A stretch of 64,000 nt of DNA, from positions 186,001-250,000 of the forward strand of contig CAZSTS010000002.1 in NCBI GenBank assembly GCA_964609965.1. The letters are read 5' to 3'. How positions within the stretch are numbered: the stretch's first letter is position 1; each line of letters begins with the position of its first letter. Positions 30,734-40,471 of this stretch are shown piece after piece. The position numbers and the translations under genes are program-made. The notes beneath the pieces were generated by a model. The model was not told the DNA's origin. It searched no databases and worked only from the letters and a program-made list of their open reading frames with translations. The stretch is from JAHJDR01 sp964609965 (GTDB taxonomy: Bacteria; UBA10199; JADGCS01).

Positions 30734-32707
30734 ATGAATGCAAAAAATATAATTTACACAACTTTGATGGCTGTTATTATCATGTTGTCCTTCCTAGCTT
30801 GCAGTGGGAGTGGTCTTGATGAAGATACAAACATTATCACACCGCCCACGGTTCAAAGGCTTATAAAGTATGAGGGCTGTGACGATTTCATTGAGGATGC
30901 TAAACTAGTTCTACTTATGCGCGCAGAGAGTCTGGTTGATTCTTATTCAGAGTGCTATTCTGTTGATTATCATGAGAATGGTGATGTGGCTACTACAAGT
31001 GCTGATGCAGCAGGGGTCTCTGATTCCTCCTCAACTGAGTCTTCGGGCGCTGTTGAATTTACTGATACAAATGTTCAAGAAGATGCTGTTGATGAATCAG
31101 ATATGATGAAAACAGATGGTGAGTATATTTATATAGCAAATAATGAAGGCATTGATGTTTTTAAAGCTTGGCCCATGGATGAGTTTGCCAAAGTGACAAC
31201 TTATGAAATGGATGAAGGTCCAAATACATTGTACCTATACCAGGATCGCTTGATAGCTATTGCGAGTTTTTACGATAGCACTGATTATTCAAGCAAAACA
31301 CGGATCACTGTTTTAAATATCGAAGATCCTTCAGTGCCTACTGTTGAAAAAATAAGAGAGGTTGTAGGTAGTAGTGTTGATAGCAAGCTGGTTGATGGAA
31401 CCTTGCACATGGCCCTTTCCACATCAATTTCATATGACTATGAATACCCTGATATTGATTATAATGATGCCTGTGATGGTGGCGCAAAAGTAGAGCAAGC
31501 TAAAGAAGAAGCAAAACAAGCTAATGCTACAGCTATTGCTGCATTGACTATTGACGATGTCTTGCCTTTTTTCAGCAACGAGGACTCTTCGGTCAGTCTT
31601 GATTGCGGTTCGCTTTATAGTGATGGCACAGATGATGAAACAAGTCTCACAGCTCTTTTTAGCATGAAAGTTTCAGATGATTCTTCTGATCAGTTTTCTC
31701 TTATAAGAGGAAGGACTCAAGAAGTGTATGCGACAACTGAGTCAGTGTACTTTGCAGCGTCAAATTACTCAACCGAAGGCACTTACATTCATCGCTTTAC
31801 AATCGGAAATTCTTCTTCCTTGCATACCTATTTTGGAAGTGGAGCAGTCATTGGTCATATCAATGATACATTTTCTTTGAGCGAATACGAAGGCGATTTT
31901 AGAATCGCGACCACTGTAGGGTGGGTGTCTAACTCAGGCAGTTCTACATCTTACAACAATGTTTTCGTTTTAGATGCTAGTGATACTGAAATGCCAGTGA
32001 TTGGAAGCATAGAAGATATTGCCCCAGGCGAACAAATCTATGCAGCCAGATTTATTGCTGATAAGGGTTATATCGTCACTTTCCAAAAAGTGGACCCTCT
32101 TTTTGTGATAGATCTTGCAGATTCTACAAATCCAACGATCCAAGGTGAACTTAAAATGCCTGGTTATTCAACTTATCTTCATCAATTAGATGAAAATCAC
32201 ATCATTGGTTTAGGCAAAGATGCCGAAGAAGATTCCTCAGGTAATTTTGCCTGGTATCAAGGTATTAAGTTAGCTCTTTTTGATGTAGAGGATGGTTACA
32301 ATCCAAGTATCGTTGATGATCTCATTGTGGGTTCAAGAGGAACAGACTCTGAGGCTTTGAACGATCATCACGCGTTTACCTTTGAAAGAAGCACAGGATT
32401 ACTTGCTCTTCCTATCCAGCTTTATGAAGGTAGTGAAGGTGGAAATGATTACGGCACATTTTCCTATAATGGTGTTCATGTTTATTCAATAGCGACTGAT
32501 GGCATTGAAATACTTGCAGAGATTGAATTGCCTGATGATAGCTCAGAACCCCAGCGTACACTCATGATTAGCGATGATACGGAGAGCGGGATGTATGTGC
32601 TTGATTATCAAACACTGTATCTGATCGATATGGATTCATACACTGTGGTTGATGAGGAAGATGTCAGTGATTTTTGTGGCTACTGTGGTGTTTATTATTT
32701 CATATAA
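30734..32707 (+). CDS. Exported beta-propeller lipoprotein (PF09826-like)
   Basis: A 657-aa lipoprotein (LSFLAC, Cys23). After a Ser/Thr/Asp-rich linker comes TNVQEDAVDESDMMKTDGEY, the hallmark start of secreted C-terminal beta-propeller proteins (PF09826). Blade-like repeats continue to the end (ITVLNIEDPSVPTVEKI, FVIDLADSTNPTIQGELKMP, IKLALFDVEDGYNPSIVDDL). The last blade has a CGYCG pair. It is probably exposed at the cell surface or in the periplasm. The role of the family is unknown. A strong terminator follows. Confidence 0.85.
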   Translation: MNAKNIIYTTLMAVIIMLSFLACSGSGLDEDTNIITPPTVQRLIKYEGCDDFIEDAKLVLLMRAESLVDSYSECYSVDYHENGDVATTSADAAGVSDSSSTESSGAVEFTDTNVQEDAVDESDMMKTDGEYIYIANNEGIDVFKAWPMDEFAKVTTYEMDEGPNTLYLYQDRLIAIASFYDSTDYSSKTRITVLNIEDPSVPTVEKIREVVGSSVDSKLVDGTLHMALSTSISYDYEYPDIDYNDACDGGAKVEQAKEEAKQANATAIAALTIDDVLPFFSNEDSSVSLDCGSLYSDGTDDETSLTALFSMKVSDDSSDQFSLIRGRTQEVYATTESVYFAASNYSTEGTYIHRFTIGNSSSLHTYFGSGAVIGHINDTFSLSEYEGDFRIATTVGWVSNSGSSTSYNNVFVLDASDTEMPVIGSIEDIAPGEQIYAARFIADKGYIVTFQKVDPLFVIDLADSTNPTIQGELKMPGYSTYLHQLDENHIIGLGKDAEEDSSGNFAWYQGIKLALFDVEDGYNPSIVDDLIVGSRGTDSEALNDHHAFTFERSTGLLALPIQLYEGSEGGNDYGTFSYNGVHVYSIATDGIEILAEIELPDDSSEPQRTLMISDDTESGMYVLDYQTLYLIDMDSYTVVDEEDVSDFCGYCGVYYFI

Positions 32708-32734
32708 AAGAAGATAAATATTAAGTTCATAAAG

Positions 32735-32774
32735 AAAGACGGAGTTCACAGATGTGGCTCCGTCTTTTTTTTTT
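32735..32774 (+). terminator. Strong intrinsic terminator
   Basis: AAAGACGGAG (32735-32744) pairs with CTCCGTCTTT (32758-32767), followed by an unbroken T-run to 32774. It ends the lipoprotein/beta-propeller cluster. Confidence 0.92.
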
Positions 32775-32854
32775 GACACAAGGCTCCCTCCGCCAGAGGC
32801 GGACAAGCTGTATTCACGATTGCTAAAAAACAGAGAATTTTATAGAGCCCATTC

Positions 32855-33865
32855 ATGCTTATCGTCATGAAAGCCTCCTCAACTGAGGCCCAAGTTCAAC
32901 AAGTTGTAGATCAAATTAAAGACCTAGGTTTTACACCACTCCCTGTGCCTGGAGCCAATCGTACAGCCATTTGTGTGACTGGAAACAAAGGTTCTGTTGA
33001 TGAAGGGCATTTTTTACAGTTCCCTGCTGTCAAAGAAGTCATTCGTGTAACCAAACCCTATAAATTAGTCAGCCGTGAGGTTAAAGAAGAAGATACTGTT
33101 ATCACAGTGGGCGATATTAAAATCGGTGGTTCAAATCCAGTGGTCATGATTGCTGGTCCCTGCAGTGTTGAAACAAGAGAGAGTACTTTAGAGATAGCTC
33201 ATAGTTTAAAAGAACAGGGCGTTGGCCTTTTTCGAGCTGGTGCTTTTAAACCCCGCACAAATCCTTACGATTTTCAGGGGCTCGGACTTGAGGGGCTTAA
33301 AATTCTTAATGAGGTTCGTGAACAAACAGGGTTACATATTGTGAGTGAGGTGATTGATACAGAATCTGTTGAGGCTGTTGCTGAGCATGTAGATGTGTTG
33401 CAAGTAGGCACGAGGAATATGCAGAATTTTTCTTTATTAAGAAAACTTAGCAAGCTTGATAAACCTATTCTTCTCAAGCGTGGGATGAGCGCTTCTTTTG
33501 AAGAATGGATGAATGCTGCTGAGTACATCATGATGGGTGGAAATCATCAGGTTATTCTTTGTGAAAGAGGGATTCGAACTTTTTCTAAGCATTCTCGAAA
33601 CACATTAGATCTTTCGGTGGTTCCTTTAGTAAAATCAGTTTCACATTTACCCATTCTTGTAGATCCCTCCCACGGAGTGGGCCGGCGTGAAAGCGTTCGC
33701 CCCATGGCTCGTGCAGCTATGGCGAGTGGCGTTGATGGTTTGCTCATCGAAGCGCATATTAAGCCAGAGCTAGCTCTCAGTGATGCAGCACAGACGATTA
33801 ATATGGTAGTTCTTAAAGGAATTGTGGAAGATGCTAAGATACTTTCTAAATTAAAGAATATTTAA
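32855..33865 (+). CDS. aroF: 3-Deoxy-7-phosphoheptulonate synthase (type I-beta)
   Basis: The first enzyme of the shikimate pathway (PEP plus erythrose-4-phosphate). The N-terminal ferredoxin-like regulatory domain (about 1-70) is followed by the TIM barrel with VMIAGPCSVE, FRAGAFKPRTNPYDFQGLG, LLKRGMSAS, LCERGIRTF and ILVDPSHGVGRRE. The ACT-like N-terminal domain suggests feedback control by an aromatic amino acid. The product is 336 aa. Confidence 0.95.
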   Translation: MLIVMKASSTEAQVQQVVDQIKDLGFTPLPVPGANRTAICVTGNKGSVDEGHFLQFPAVKEVIRVTKPYKLVSREVKEEDTVITVGDIKIGGSNPVVMIAGPCSVETRESTLEIAHSLKEQGVGLFRAGAFKPRTNPYDFQGLGLEGLKILNEVREQTGLHIVSEVIDTESVEAVAEHVDVLQVGTRNMQNFSLLRKLSKLDKPILLKRGMSASFEEWMNAAEYIMMGGNHQVILCERGIRTFSKHSRNTLDLSVVPLVKSVSHLPILVDPSHGVGRRESVRPMARAAMASGVDGLLIEAHIKPELALSDAAQTINMVVLKGIVEDAKILSKLKNI

Positions 33866-33880
33866 TACAAACAAAAAAAC

Positions 33881-34954
33881 TTACGTACCAAAATAATCAT
33901 TATGTGTGCGGTAGCAGCGGACAAAAGTGGTGCATCTGGGAAGATCTTTTAAGCTAGCAGCACCTACGTAAGCACAGGAACTAGTCAAACCCCCAACAAT
34001 TTTTTGAACAACACCTTCTTCGTCATTCACAGAACCTTTGTAGGGAACAGAAACCTTTTTGCCCTCAGCAGCACGGTAGCTTTTTAATCCTCCGCTGTAT
34101 TTATCGATCGCTGTTTTGCTCGACATACCATAGAAACTTAATGCTTTTTTTGTTTTTGTCTTGCCGTCTTTGCTTACCTCATATTCCCAGTCTCCTTCGC
34201 ATTCATCATGACCAGAAAACATATTGCCGAGCATCACAAAGTCAGCGCCAGCTCCAAAGGCTTTGTTGATATCCCCTGGCACGCTACAACCACCATCTGC
34301 ACAAACATGACCTTTAAGACCATGCGCGGCATCAGCACATTCAATCACAGCGCTGAGTTGCGGATAGCCAACGCCAGCGATGATTCTTGTTGTGCACACA
34401 GATCCTGGGCCAATACCTATTTTAATAATGTCAGCTGAACCACTGAGGAGAAGCTCTTGAACCATTTCTGGTGTGCAAACATTTCCTGCCATGATAACAG
34501 AGTTAGGAAAGCGATCGCGAATACGTTTCACTCGATCAACAAAGTACATGGTATAGCCATTCGCCACATCAATACAGATGTTTCTGATATTTCCCACTGT
34601 ATTAGCAACAGTGATGAGTTTTTCAAGATCATCATCTTTGATGCCAAGCGTATAGAAGGCCCAATCACAATCTGGATTTTGATGTTTGTCAAAAAAAGAG
34701 ACAAGCTCATTCACTTCATAGTGTTTGTGCAAACACGTCATCATTTTATGTTTAGCCAGAGCCTTGGCCATGCTAATAGTCCCTGTTGTATCCATGTTTG
34801 AAGCAATAATAGGGATACCAGACCACGTGCTTTTGCTATTCAGATAAGTATATTTTTTATCAATGATGATGTCCTTTCGACTAGGGGCTTCGGAACGTTT
34901 GGGTCGAATAATCACATCCTTAAAATCTAATTTAATATCATTTTCGATACGCAT
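33881..34954 (-). CDS. guaC: GMP reductase
   Basis: A 357-aa enzyme converting GMP to IMP with NADPH. The start MRIENDIKLDFKDVIIRPKR and SGIPIIASNMDTTGT are closer to GuaC than to IMP dehydrogenase. The active Cys lies in GIGPGSVCTTR, followed by AGVGYPQLSAV. FYGMSSKTA and the SSCAYVGAASLKDL end also fit GuaC. There are no CBS domains, which IMPDH usually has. It is convergent with aroF. Confidence 0.93.
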   Translation of the reverse strand: MRIENDIKLDFKDVIIRPKRSEAPSRKDIIIDKKYTYLNSKSTWSGIPIIASNMDTTGTISMAKALAKHKMMTCLHKHYEVNELVSFFDKHQNPDCDWAFYTLGIKDDDLEKLITVANTVGNIRNICIDVANGYTMYFVDRVKRIRDRFPNSVIMAGNVCTPEMVQELLLSGSADIIKIGIGPGSVCTTRIIAGVGYPQLSAVIECADAAHGLKGHVCADGGCSVPGDINKAFGAGADFVMLGNMFSGHDECEGDWEYEVSKDGKTKTKKALSFYGMSSKTAIDKYSGGLKSYRAAEGKKVSVPYKGSVNDEEGVVQKIVGGLTSSCAYVGAASLKDLPRCTTFVRCYRTHNDYFGT

Positions 34955-35020
34955 TTTGGCTCCTTATTATTGTTCGCGTTTCTCGTCTTTCCATCCAGGC
35001 CAAAGCGTAGCTATTAAAGA

Positions 35021-36496
35021 TCATTTATTTTCGCAATAGCCCAGAAAAACACTAGTATTTTCAGCCGCTTGGTATCCGCTTGCGACAGCATGTTCCATGC
35101 CTACGCCTGTGAGATAGTTTCCTGCTAAAAAGAGACCAGGTTCTTGGTTGGTGAGGTTGATAAGTTCTTTGATCAGGTCTGGGTGCTCAGGTGTGAGTTG
35201 TGGAATGGCGTGTTCATAGCGCAGAATTTTTAAAGCCTTAAGTTCAGGTAAGTCTTTGTTGAATATCGATGCATGATCTTTTTTGAGCAGGCTGACAAGA
35301 TCAGCATCTTCTAAATTTGCGGCTTGGGGATCTTGTGTGCCACCATAAAAAGAAGCGAGCAAACAGTTCTTGTCTGGAGCCCTGTTCGAAAAAAGATAAG
35401 AAGGGAACAAGGTTCCAAGAACACGCTCTGCGTAAAGACGAGGCATCAAAAAACCAAAACCAGGAGGGATGTCGTAAGTTTTTGGAACAGTCCAATGGAT
35501 GAGTGCCACAGGAGCCATGGGAATTTTTACTAAGAGGTCTTTTGCTTGAGGAATTTGATCTTCCAAAATCTTGCTTGTTTCTTGAGGTTGAGTAGCAATG
35601 ATAATCGATTTTGCTGAATGTGTTTCGTTATTAACTCTTATAATATAATGCGAATTATCCTTAGTGAGCGTGTCTATCTTAGCATTTGTAATAATATGGT
35701 CTTTTAGCCGCTCTCCTAGGGTTTCTGTAAGCTGTCCCAGGCCTTGTTTAAAGCTGTAAAGGCCTTTCCTCATAACTAAGCCTTCTTTTTTCAGTCGCTT
35801 CTTCTTGGCTCGCATGAATTTAAAAGCGCCCACGATCATTGATCCATGGTCTTTTTCAAATTGCCAAAACTTAGGAAAAGCAGCTTTAGCGCCTAGTTTT
35901 TTTACATCACCTGCATAAATCCCAGAAATAAAGGGGGACATAATGTATGTGGCAGCTTCTTTGCCAAAGCGTCTGCAAAAATATTCCCAAGCAGTGTCAC
36001 TTTCTTTGGCTCCATTGGGAATAAAAGGCTCGAGCATTAATCTCAATTTTGCTTTTAAGCTCAAAAGCCTTGTTTTGAGAAAAGAAAGTGGGCCAAGAGG
36101 CAAGGGAAGGAGTTCTTTGTTCTTATATATATAGCGATTGTGTGAAATCGTGTTTGCGCTTACAGCCTGATCTTCAAAATCAAGCTCCTCGATGAGTTTC
36201 CAAATTGATTCTGATGATCCCATGAATGAATGAGGACCTGTTTCAAGAATAAAATCATTTTCACGAAGACTTTTTATATTGCCGCCCACTTTATCTTGTT
36301 TTTCACAGACAAGGACATTGAATCCTTTTTTGTATAAGTTATAGGCAGCAGTGAGGCCCGAAATTCCTCCACCAATGATGATAGTATCATGTGTATGAAA
36401 GGGAGGTTGGGAAATAGGGGATTGATTGATTATATCTTGTGTCACGAGGTTACGGTTAGCCTTGCTAAGGCTTAATCTCAAGTTGTAAATTAACAT
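35021..36496 (-). CDS. hemY: Protoporphyrinogen oxidase
   Basis: A 491-aa FAD enzyme of heme synthesis. The FAD motif IIIGGGISGLTAAYNLYKKG begins near residue 39. ENDFILETGPHSFMGSS follows, and the C-terminal FAD contact is PGLFLAGNYLTGVGMEHAVASGYQAAE. The first 36 residues precede the usual start. With no ribosome binding site visible, the true start may be further downstream. It is divergent from resB, so heme supply and cytochrome c assembly are neighbours. Confidence 0.93.
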   Translation of the reverse strand: MLIYNLRLSLSKANRNLVTQDIINQSPISQPPFHTHDTIIIGGGISGLTAAYNLYKKGFNVLVCEKQDKVGGNIKSLRENDFILETGPHSFMGSSESIWKLIEELDFEDQAVSANTISHNRYIYKNKELLPLPLGPLSFLKTRLLSLKAKLRLMLEPFIPNGAKESDTAWEYFCRRFGKEAATYIMSPFISGIYAGDVKKLGAKAAFPKFWQFEKDHGSMIVGAFKFMRAKKKRLKKEGLVMRKGLYSFKQGLGQLTETLGERLKDHIITNAKIDTLTKDNSHYIIRVNNETHSAKSIIIATQPQETSKILEDQIPQAKDLLVKIPMAPVALIHWTVPKTYDIPPGFGFLMPRLYAERVLGTLFPSYLFSNRAPDKNCLLASFYGGTQDPQAANLEDADLVSLLKKDHASIFNKDLPELKALKILRYEHAIPQLTPEHPDLIKELINLTNQEPGLFLAGNYLTGVGMEHAVASGYQAAENTSVFLGYCENK

Positions 36497-36563
36497 CTTG
36501 GAAAATTACCCAATTATCAGTAAAGACTAACTCCAAAACCCTATACTCAAGATACGAGGAATT

Positions 36564-38237
36564 ATGTGGAACAAGTTTTGTAAAGATAAAACAGTAAAAT
36601 TTATGAGTTCGCTAAAATTGGCAGTTTTTTTACTTGTCGTTTTTGTGCTGCTTTCAATTTGGGGGACGATAGTTGAGAGCATGTACGGGGCGTCTTATGC
36701 CAAGTGGCAAGTGTACTTATCCCCTTTGTTTATATTGACTGAAGTGCTACTGTTTATAAATATTCTTTTTGCGACCTTAGTTAGGCTTCCCTTTAAAAAA
36801 GCACGTTTTGGATTTTATATGATTCATCTTGGTTTGATGAGCATTCTTGTTGGTGCTGCCATTACAGCTTTTTTTGGCATTGATGGTTCTATTACGCTCC
36901 TTCCAGGAAAAAAAACAAATGCTATCAGCATTAATGAGCCTGTGCTTGTGGTTCATTATTGGCCCAAGAATGAGACAAAACACCCACAGATGGCGAATGT
37001 TTCACTCCCCAAGGTGGTTCGTGAATACAAAAAACCAAGCAAAACATTTTTTAGTTTTGCTGAATATAACCTTTCTCTTGATCGATATATTCCTTTTGCA
37101 AAAAGCAATACAATTTGGCAGCCAGTAAAAGATCCAAAGCAAAAAACTGTTTCAATGATGATGGAGATTAAAGGGCATGGCTTTCAACGCATGTTTGAGC
37201 TTTCTAATCTATCGTATGAAGAAACCGAAAAGCATCTTGGTCCGCTTTTCTTTCAAATGGCGCCTCAATTGAATCAAGAATGTCTTAAAAAATATATTAC
37301 AGATAAAAAAATCAAATACCTTATCGAGACTGACAACAAATGCATTCCTCTTTCTCAATTAACAACAAAAGGAGAATCTTTTGAGGGCCTTATAGTTAAG
37401 AGCCTCCAACAAAAGCCGATTGTAAAAGCCTCAATTGTTTTAAAGAATAGTAAGGAATATGTTTTTTACCCAAGCAAAGCTGTGTATCCAGTTGTGGGAG
37501 GGGAGCTTGGTTTAGATTTACAAGCGCCAATTGCTTTTGTTGAATTAAACCGATTTAGAGAGCGTCCTTCAGTACTATTTTTAAAAGATGATTCCTTGGC
37601 CATTGGTAAACACGAGAAATGGAGTTTTCATGACATTCAAATTCACAAAGCCCAGCCTTTGCCGTGGATGAATATTAATATCGTTGTAAATCGGATAATC
37701 AAAAACAAGATTCGTGATACAGAATGGTCTTTTGATTTACCAAGAGATGATGCAAAAACACATTACGCGGCCAAAGTTACTGTTCGATCTAAAAAGGACG
37801 GCAAAGAAGTACTCACCGCATGGGTTGATAGCACAAAGGTAAACACTCTTATGTTATCTGAACAATCTTATTTACATATGAAGATTGCGCATAGACAGCA
37901 TACATTGCCTTATCAGCTTGAACTCGACCGTTTTAAAATGGACACAAATCCTGGCACTATGCAAGCAGCTAGTTATGAGAGTTTTGTGAAAGTGTATGAT
38001 GCCCAAGGCATTCAAAATGAACACGTCTATATGAACAATCCCCTTAAAAAAGGAAAGTTCACATTTTATCAGTCATCCTATTTTTCATTGAATAATAAAA
38101 AAGAGTACGCTTCTGTTTTGTCTGTAAACTATGATCCGGGGCGGTGGTTAAAGTATCTCGGTTCTTTGTTTCTGGTTCTAGGAAGTATTTTGCATTATTT
38201 GAAAAGAAAAAAAGTATCCAAACCTATGGAGAAATAA
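36564..38237 (+). CDS. resB: ResB/Ccs1-type cytochrome c biogenesis protein
   Basis: A 557-aa protein of system II cytochrome c maturation. Three N-terminal membrane helices (SSLKLAVFLLVVFVLLSIWG, VYLSPLFILTEVLLFINILFATL, FYMIHLGLMSILVGAAITAFFG) precede a large periplasmic domain. A fourth helix lies near the end (WLKYLGSLFLVLGSILHYLKRKK). With CcsA it exports heme and presents it to apocytochromes. GAGGAATT stands before the start. Confidence 0.9.
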   Translation: MWNKFCKDKTVKFMSSLKLAVFLLVVFVLLSIWGTIVESMYGASYAKWQVYLSPLFILTEVLLFINILFATLVRLPFKKARFGFYMIHLGLMSILVGAAITAFFGIDGSITLLPGKKTNAISINEPVLVVHYWPKNETKHPQMANVSLPKVVREYKKPSKTFFSFAEYNLSLDRYIPFAKSNTIWQPVKDPKQKTVSMMMEIKGHGFQRMFELSNLSYEETEKHLGPLFFQMAPQLNQECLKKYITDKKIKYLIETDNKCIPLSQLTTKGESFEGLIVKSLQQKPIVKASIVLKNSKEYVFYPSKAVYPVVGGELGLDLQAPIAFVELNRFRERPSVLFLKDDSLAIGKHEKWSFHDIQIHKAQPLPWMNINIVVNRIIKNKIRDTEWSFDLPRDDAKTHYAAKVTVRSKKDGKEVLTAWVDSTKVNTLMLSEQSYLHMKIAHRQHTLPYQLELDRFKMDTNPGTMQAASYESFVKVYDAQGIQNEHVYMNNPLKKGKFTFYQSSYFSLNNKKEYASVLSVNYDPGRWLKYLGSLFLVLGSILHYLKRKKVSKPMEK

Positions 38238-38239
38238 TT

Positions 38240-38395
38240 ATGAATCCCGTTAGACCTTGGTGCAATACATATGTTTTACTTAGTGAAAAGACAGGTAAAT
38301 TTTATACAGGAGCTACATCTAATTTTAAAAATAGGATTGAGAAACATGAAAAGGGCTTGGTTGCTTCAACGAGGCCTAGAAGGAGGTTTAACGGG
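38240..38395 (+). pseudogene. N-terminal remnant of a GIY-YIG endonuclease domain
   Basis: The reading frame before ccsA encodes NTYVLLSEKTGKFYTGATSN followed by FKNRIEKHEKG. This is the N-terminal half of a GIY-YIG (UPF0213-like) domain, with FYTG in place of YIG and the conserved Arg. It ends with TRPRRRF and then runs without a stop into the signal peptide of CcsA. No catalytic Glu or C-terminal half is present. It looks like a decayed insertion between resB and ccsA. Confidence 0.65.
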
Positions 38396-39973
38396 ATGAA
38401 AAAGTTTTTTGTTTTAATCGTTTTAGTGATTGGTTTGTTTTCAAGTGGTTTTATTTATGCAGATATGTCTTGTTCAAATGAAATTGGAAAACTTCCCATA
38501 TTGAGTCATGGTCGCGTTAAGCCCCTGAGTGTTCATGCTAAAGAAACGTTAAAATTTATTACAGGCAAATCAAATCCAGGAAAAACAACATCCATTCAAA
38601 CGTATTGTGATTTGAGTGTTGCCGAAATTATTAAAAAAGAAAAAGCGCATGATTTGCTTGGCATAAAAGTCTCTCATGTAGGTGCAAAAAGGTTTTTTGA
38701 ACTATCAGACAGCGCAAAATCTGTGGCTCCTTCAAAGGTTCTTGAAAGCAGGGCTTCTCTTGAAAGGTATATTTATAATTTAGAAAATACGAGCAAAGAC
38801 AAAGCTCTTATTAATGATCTCAAAGCCATTATTCAGCGTACACGAGCTTATTATGAATTGGTTCGTGGATTAGATTGGAAAATTCCAATTCCTTCAAAAC
38901 AATACGAGGATTCAGCTAAACTAGGTAAATACGAATGGACACCCTTATTGTCTTTTGTTTTGTCATATAAGCTCAATAAAAAGTCAAAAACCGACATTAT
39001 TCAAGCTGCTCAAAAAGCAGGAAATGGTTATACCCAAACTGATGATCATCATTTAACAGAGTGGAAATATGATCACCTAAAGCTTTTTCATTGGGCTATT
39101 CTTGTTAGTTTATTATCCTTGATTCTCGCCTTTGTTTTGAAAAAGACTTTTCATCCTCTGACTATGATTTCAGTATGCTTAGTGCTTGCAATGGAAGTTG
39201 CCGCATCTATTTTTCGCGTTGTTATTTCAGGGCGGGCGCCTATTTCTAATATGTTTGAAACTGTGATGTGGGTAGGTATTGGGGCTCTAATTTTTGCACT
39301 GATTCTTAGTGTTCTTAGGAAAGAAAAGTTGTTTCTTATTTTTGGTCTTATCATCAATATTATCTGTTTGTTTATGATGACGTTTGCTACAGGCATGCTA
39401 GACTCAAGCATCAGGCCATTAGCACCGGTTTTAAGAGATAACTTTTGGCTGGCTACGCATGTCACATCTATCACAGTTAGTTATGCTGCCTTAGCTATGA
39501 GTTGGCTAATAGCAAACTACTATTTGATCAAAGTAGTGATAAGAGGTGTTGAGAAGGAAGAAATCGTTAAACTAAATAAATTAACCTATGATTGTCTGAA
39601 AATCGGTGTTGTTCTCCTCGCTGCTGGGATTATCCTTGGTGGAATCTGGGCAGATTACAGTTGGGGACGTTTTTGGGGTTGGGATCCCAAGGAAACATGG
39701 TCTCTCATAGCTCTTTTGGCATATATTACTGTTATTCATGGGCGTTATGCAGGTTGGATTTCTCAAAAATCCTTTATGCCTTTTGTAGGGCTTGCCTTTA
39801 ACACGATTCTGATGGCGTGGTTTGGTGTAAATTATATTTTGGCCACAGGATTACATAGTTATGGCTTTAGCTCTGGCGGGGCAGCCTTTCTTGGAGGCGT
39901 TGTTCTGGCTCAGGCCATCATATTCTTGCTCTATTTTCTTTCTAAAATAAAACAGGGCAAAGACTGTAAATAA
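38396..39973 (+). CDS. ccsA: CcsA/ResC-type heme exporter for cytochrome c assembly
   Basis: I chose the ATG at 38396 because AAGGAGG lies 9 nt before it and a signal peptide (KKFFVLIVLVIGLFSSGFIYA) follows. The 525-aa product has a periplasmic N-terminal part of about 200 residues. The CcsA core follows with eight or so helices and the heme-binding WGRFWGWDPKETWSL tryptophan motif. It forms the synthetase with ResB. The frame is open upstream through a GIY-YIG remnant, so a fused form cannot be excluded from sequence alone. Confidence 0.9.
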   Translation: MKKFFVLIVLVIGLFSSGFIYADMSCSNEIGKLPILSHGRVKPLSVHAKETLKFITGKSNPGKTTSIQTYCDLSVAEIIKKEKAHDLLGIKVSHVGAKRFFELSDSAKSVAPSKVLESRASLERYIYNLENTSKDKALINDLKAIIQRTRAYYELVRGLDWKIPIPSKQYEDSAKLGKYEWTPLLSFVLSYKLNKKSKTDIIQAAQKAGNGYTQTDDHHLTEWKYDHLKLFHWAILVSLLSLILAFVLKKTFHPLTMISVCLVLAMEVAASIFRVVISGRAPISNMFETVMWVGIGALIFALILSVLRKEKLFLIFGLIINIICLFMMTFATGMLDSSIRPLAPVLRDNFWLATHVTSITVSYAALAMSWLIANYYLIKVVIRGVEKEEIVKLNKLTYDCLKIGVVLLAAGIILGGIWADYSWGRFWGWDPKETWSLIALLAYITVIHGRYAGWISQKSFMPFVGLAFNTILMAWFGVNYILATGLHSYGFSSGGAAFLGGVVLAQAIIFLLYFLSKIKQGKDCK

Positions 39974-40072
39974 GTAATAAATAACGAGAATAACAAATAT
40001 ATTTTTTTATTGTGGCGTGAAGTAACCTTTGTTAATACCCCATCGACAGAAATCGCTGTTTTTGAGGAAAAA

Positions 40073-40471
40073 ATGCTTTTTAATTATTCAAATGTGTTCA
40101 TTTTAGCCCTTGTTGGAATAGGTTTTATTTTTGTTTCGCTTCTTATTGGCTCTTTTCTAAGACCTTCTAATCCCACAAAAGAAAAACGCACAACGTATGA
40201 ATGTGGTGAGCCTCCTGTTGGCACTGCGTGGGTTAATTTTAATATCCGATTTTATATTATTGCCCTTGTGTTTGTGATTTTTGATGTTGAAATGGCTTTC
40301 ATGTTTCCCGTGGTTAAGGTTTTTAAAGATTGGGTAGATGTTGGGCATGGCATGATTGCCTTGGTTGAGGTTTTTGCCTTTATCCTTATTTTATTAGCAG
40401 GTTTTGCATACGTTTGGAAGAAGGGTGATTTAAACTGGGTAAAGAGAGTGGAGGAGCCGAATAACAAGTAA
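40073..40471 (+). CDS. nuoA: NADH-quinone oxidoreductase subunit A
   Basis: Three membrane helices and the signature YECGEPPVGTAWVNFNIRFYIIALVFVIFDVEMAFMFP. I chose the ATG at 40073 (132 aa) with GAGG just upstream. An in-frame TTG at 40010 would add 21 unlikely residues. It is the first gene of the nuo operon. Its stop codon lies inside the left arm of structured element B. Confidence 0.95.
   Translation: MLFNYSNVFILALVGIGFIFVSLLIGSFLRPSNPTKEKRTTYECGEPPVGTAWVNFNIRFYIIALVFVIFDVEMAFMFPVVKVFKDWVDVGHGMIALVEVFAFILILLAGFAYVWKKGDLNWVKRVEEPNNK

Noticed and set aside
33881..34954. IMP dehydrogenase
   Set aside because: No CBS domains, and the N-terminus and C-terminus match GMP reductase.
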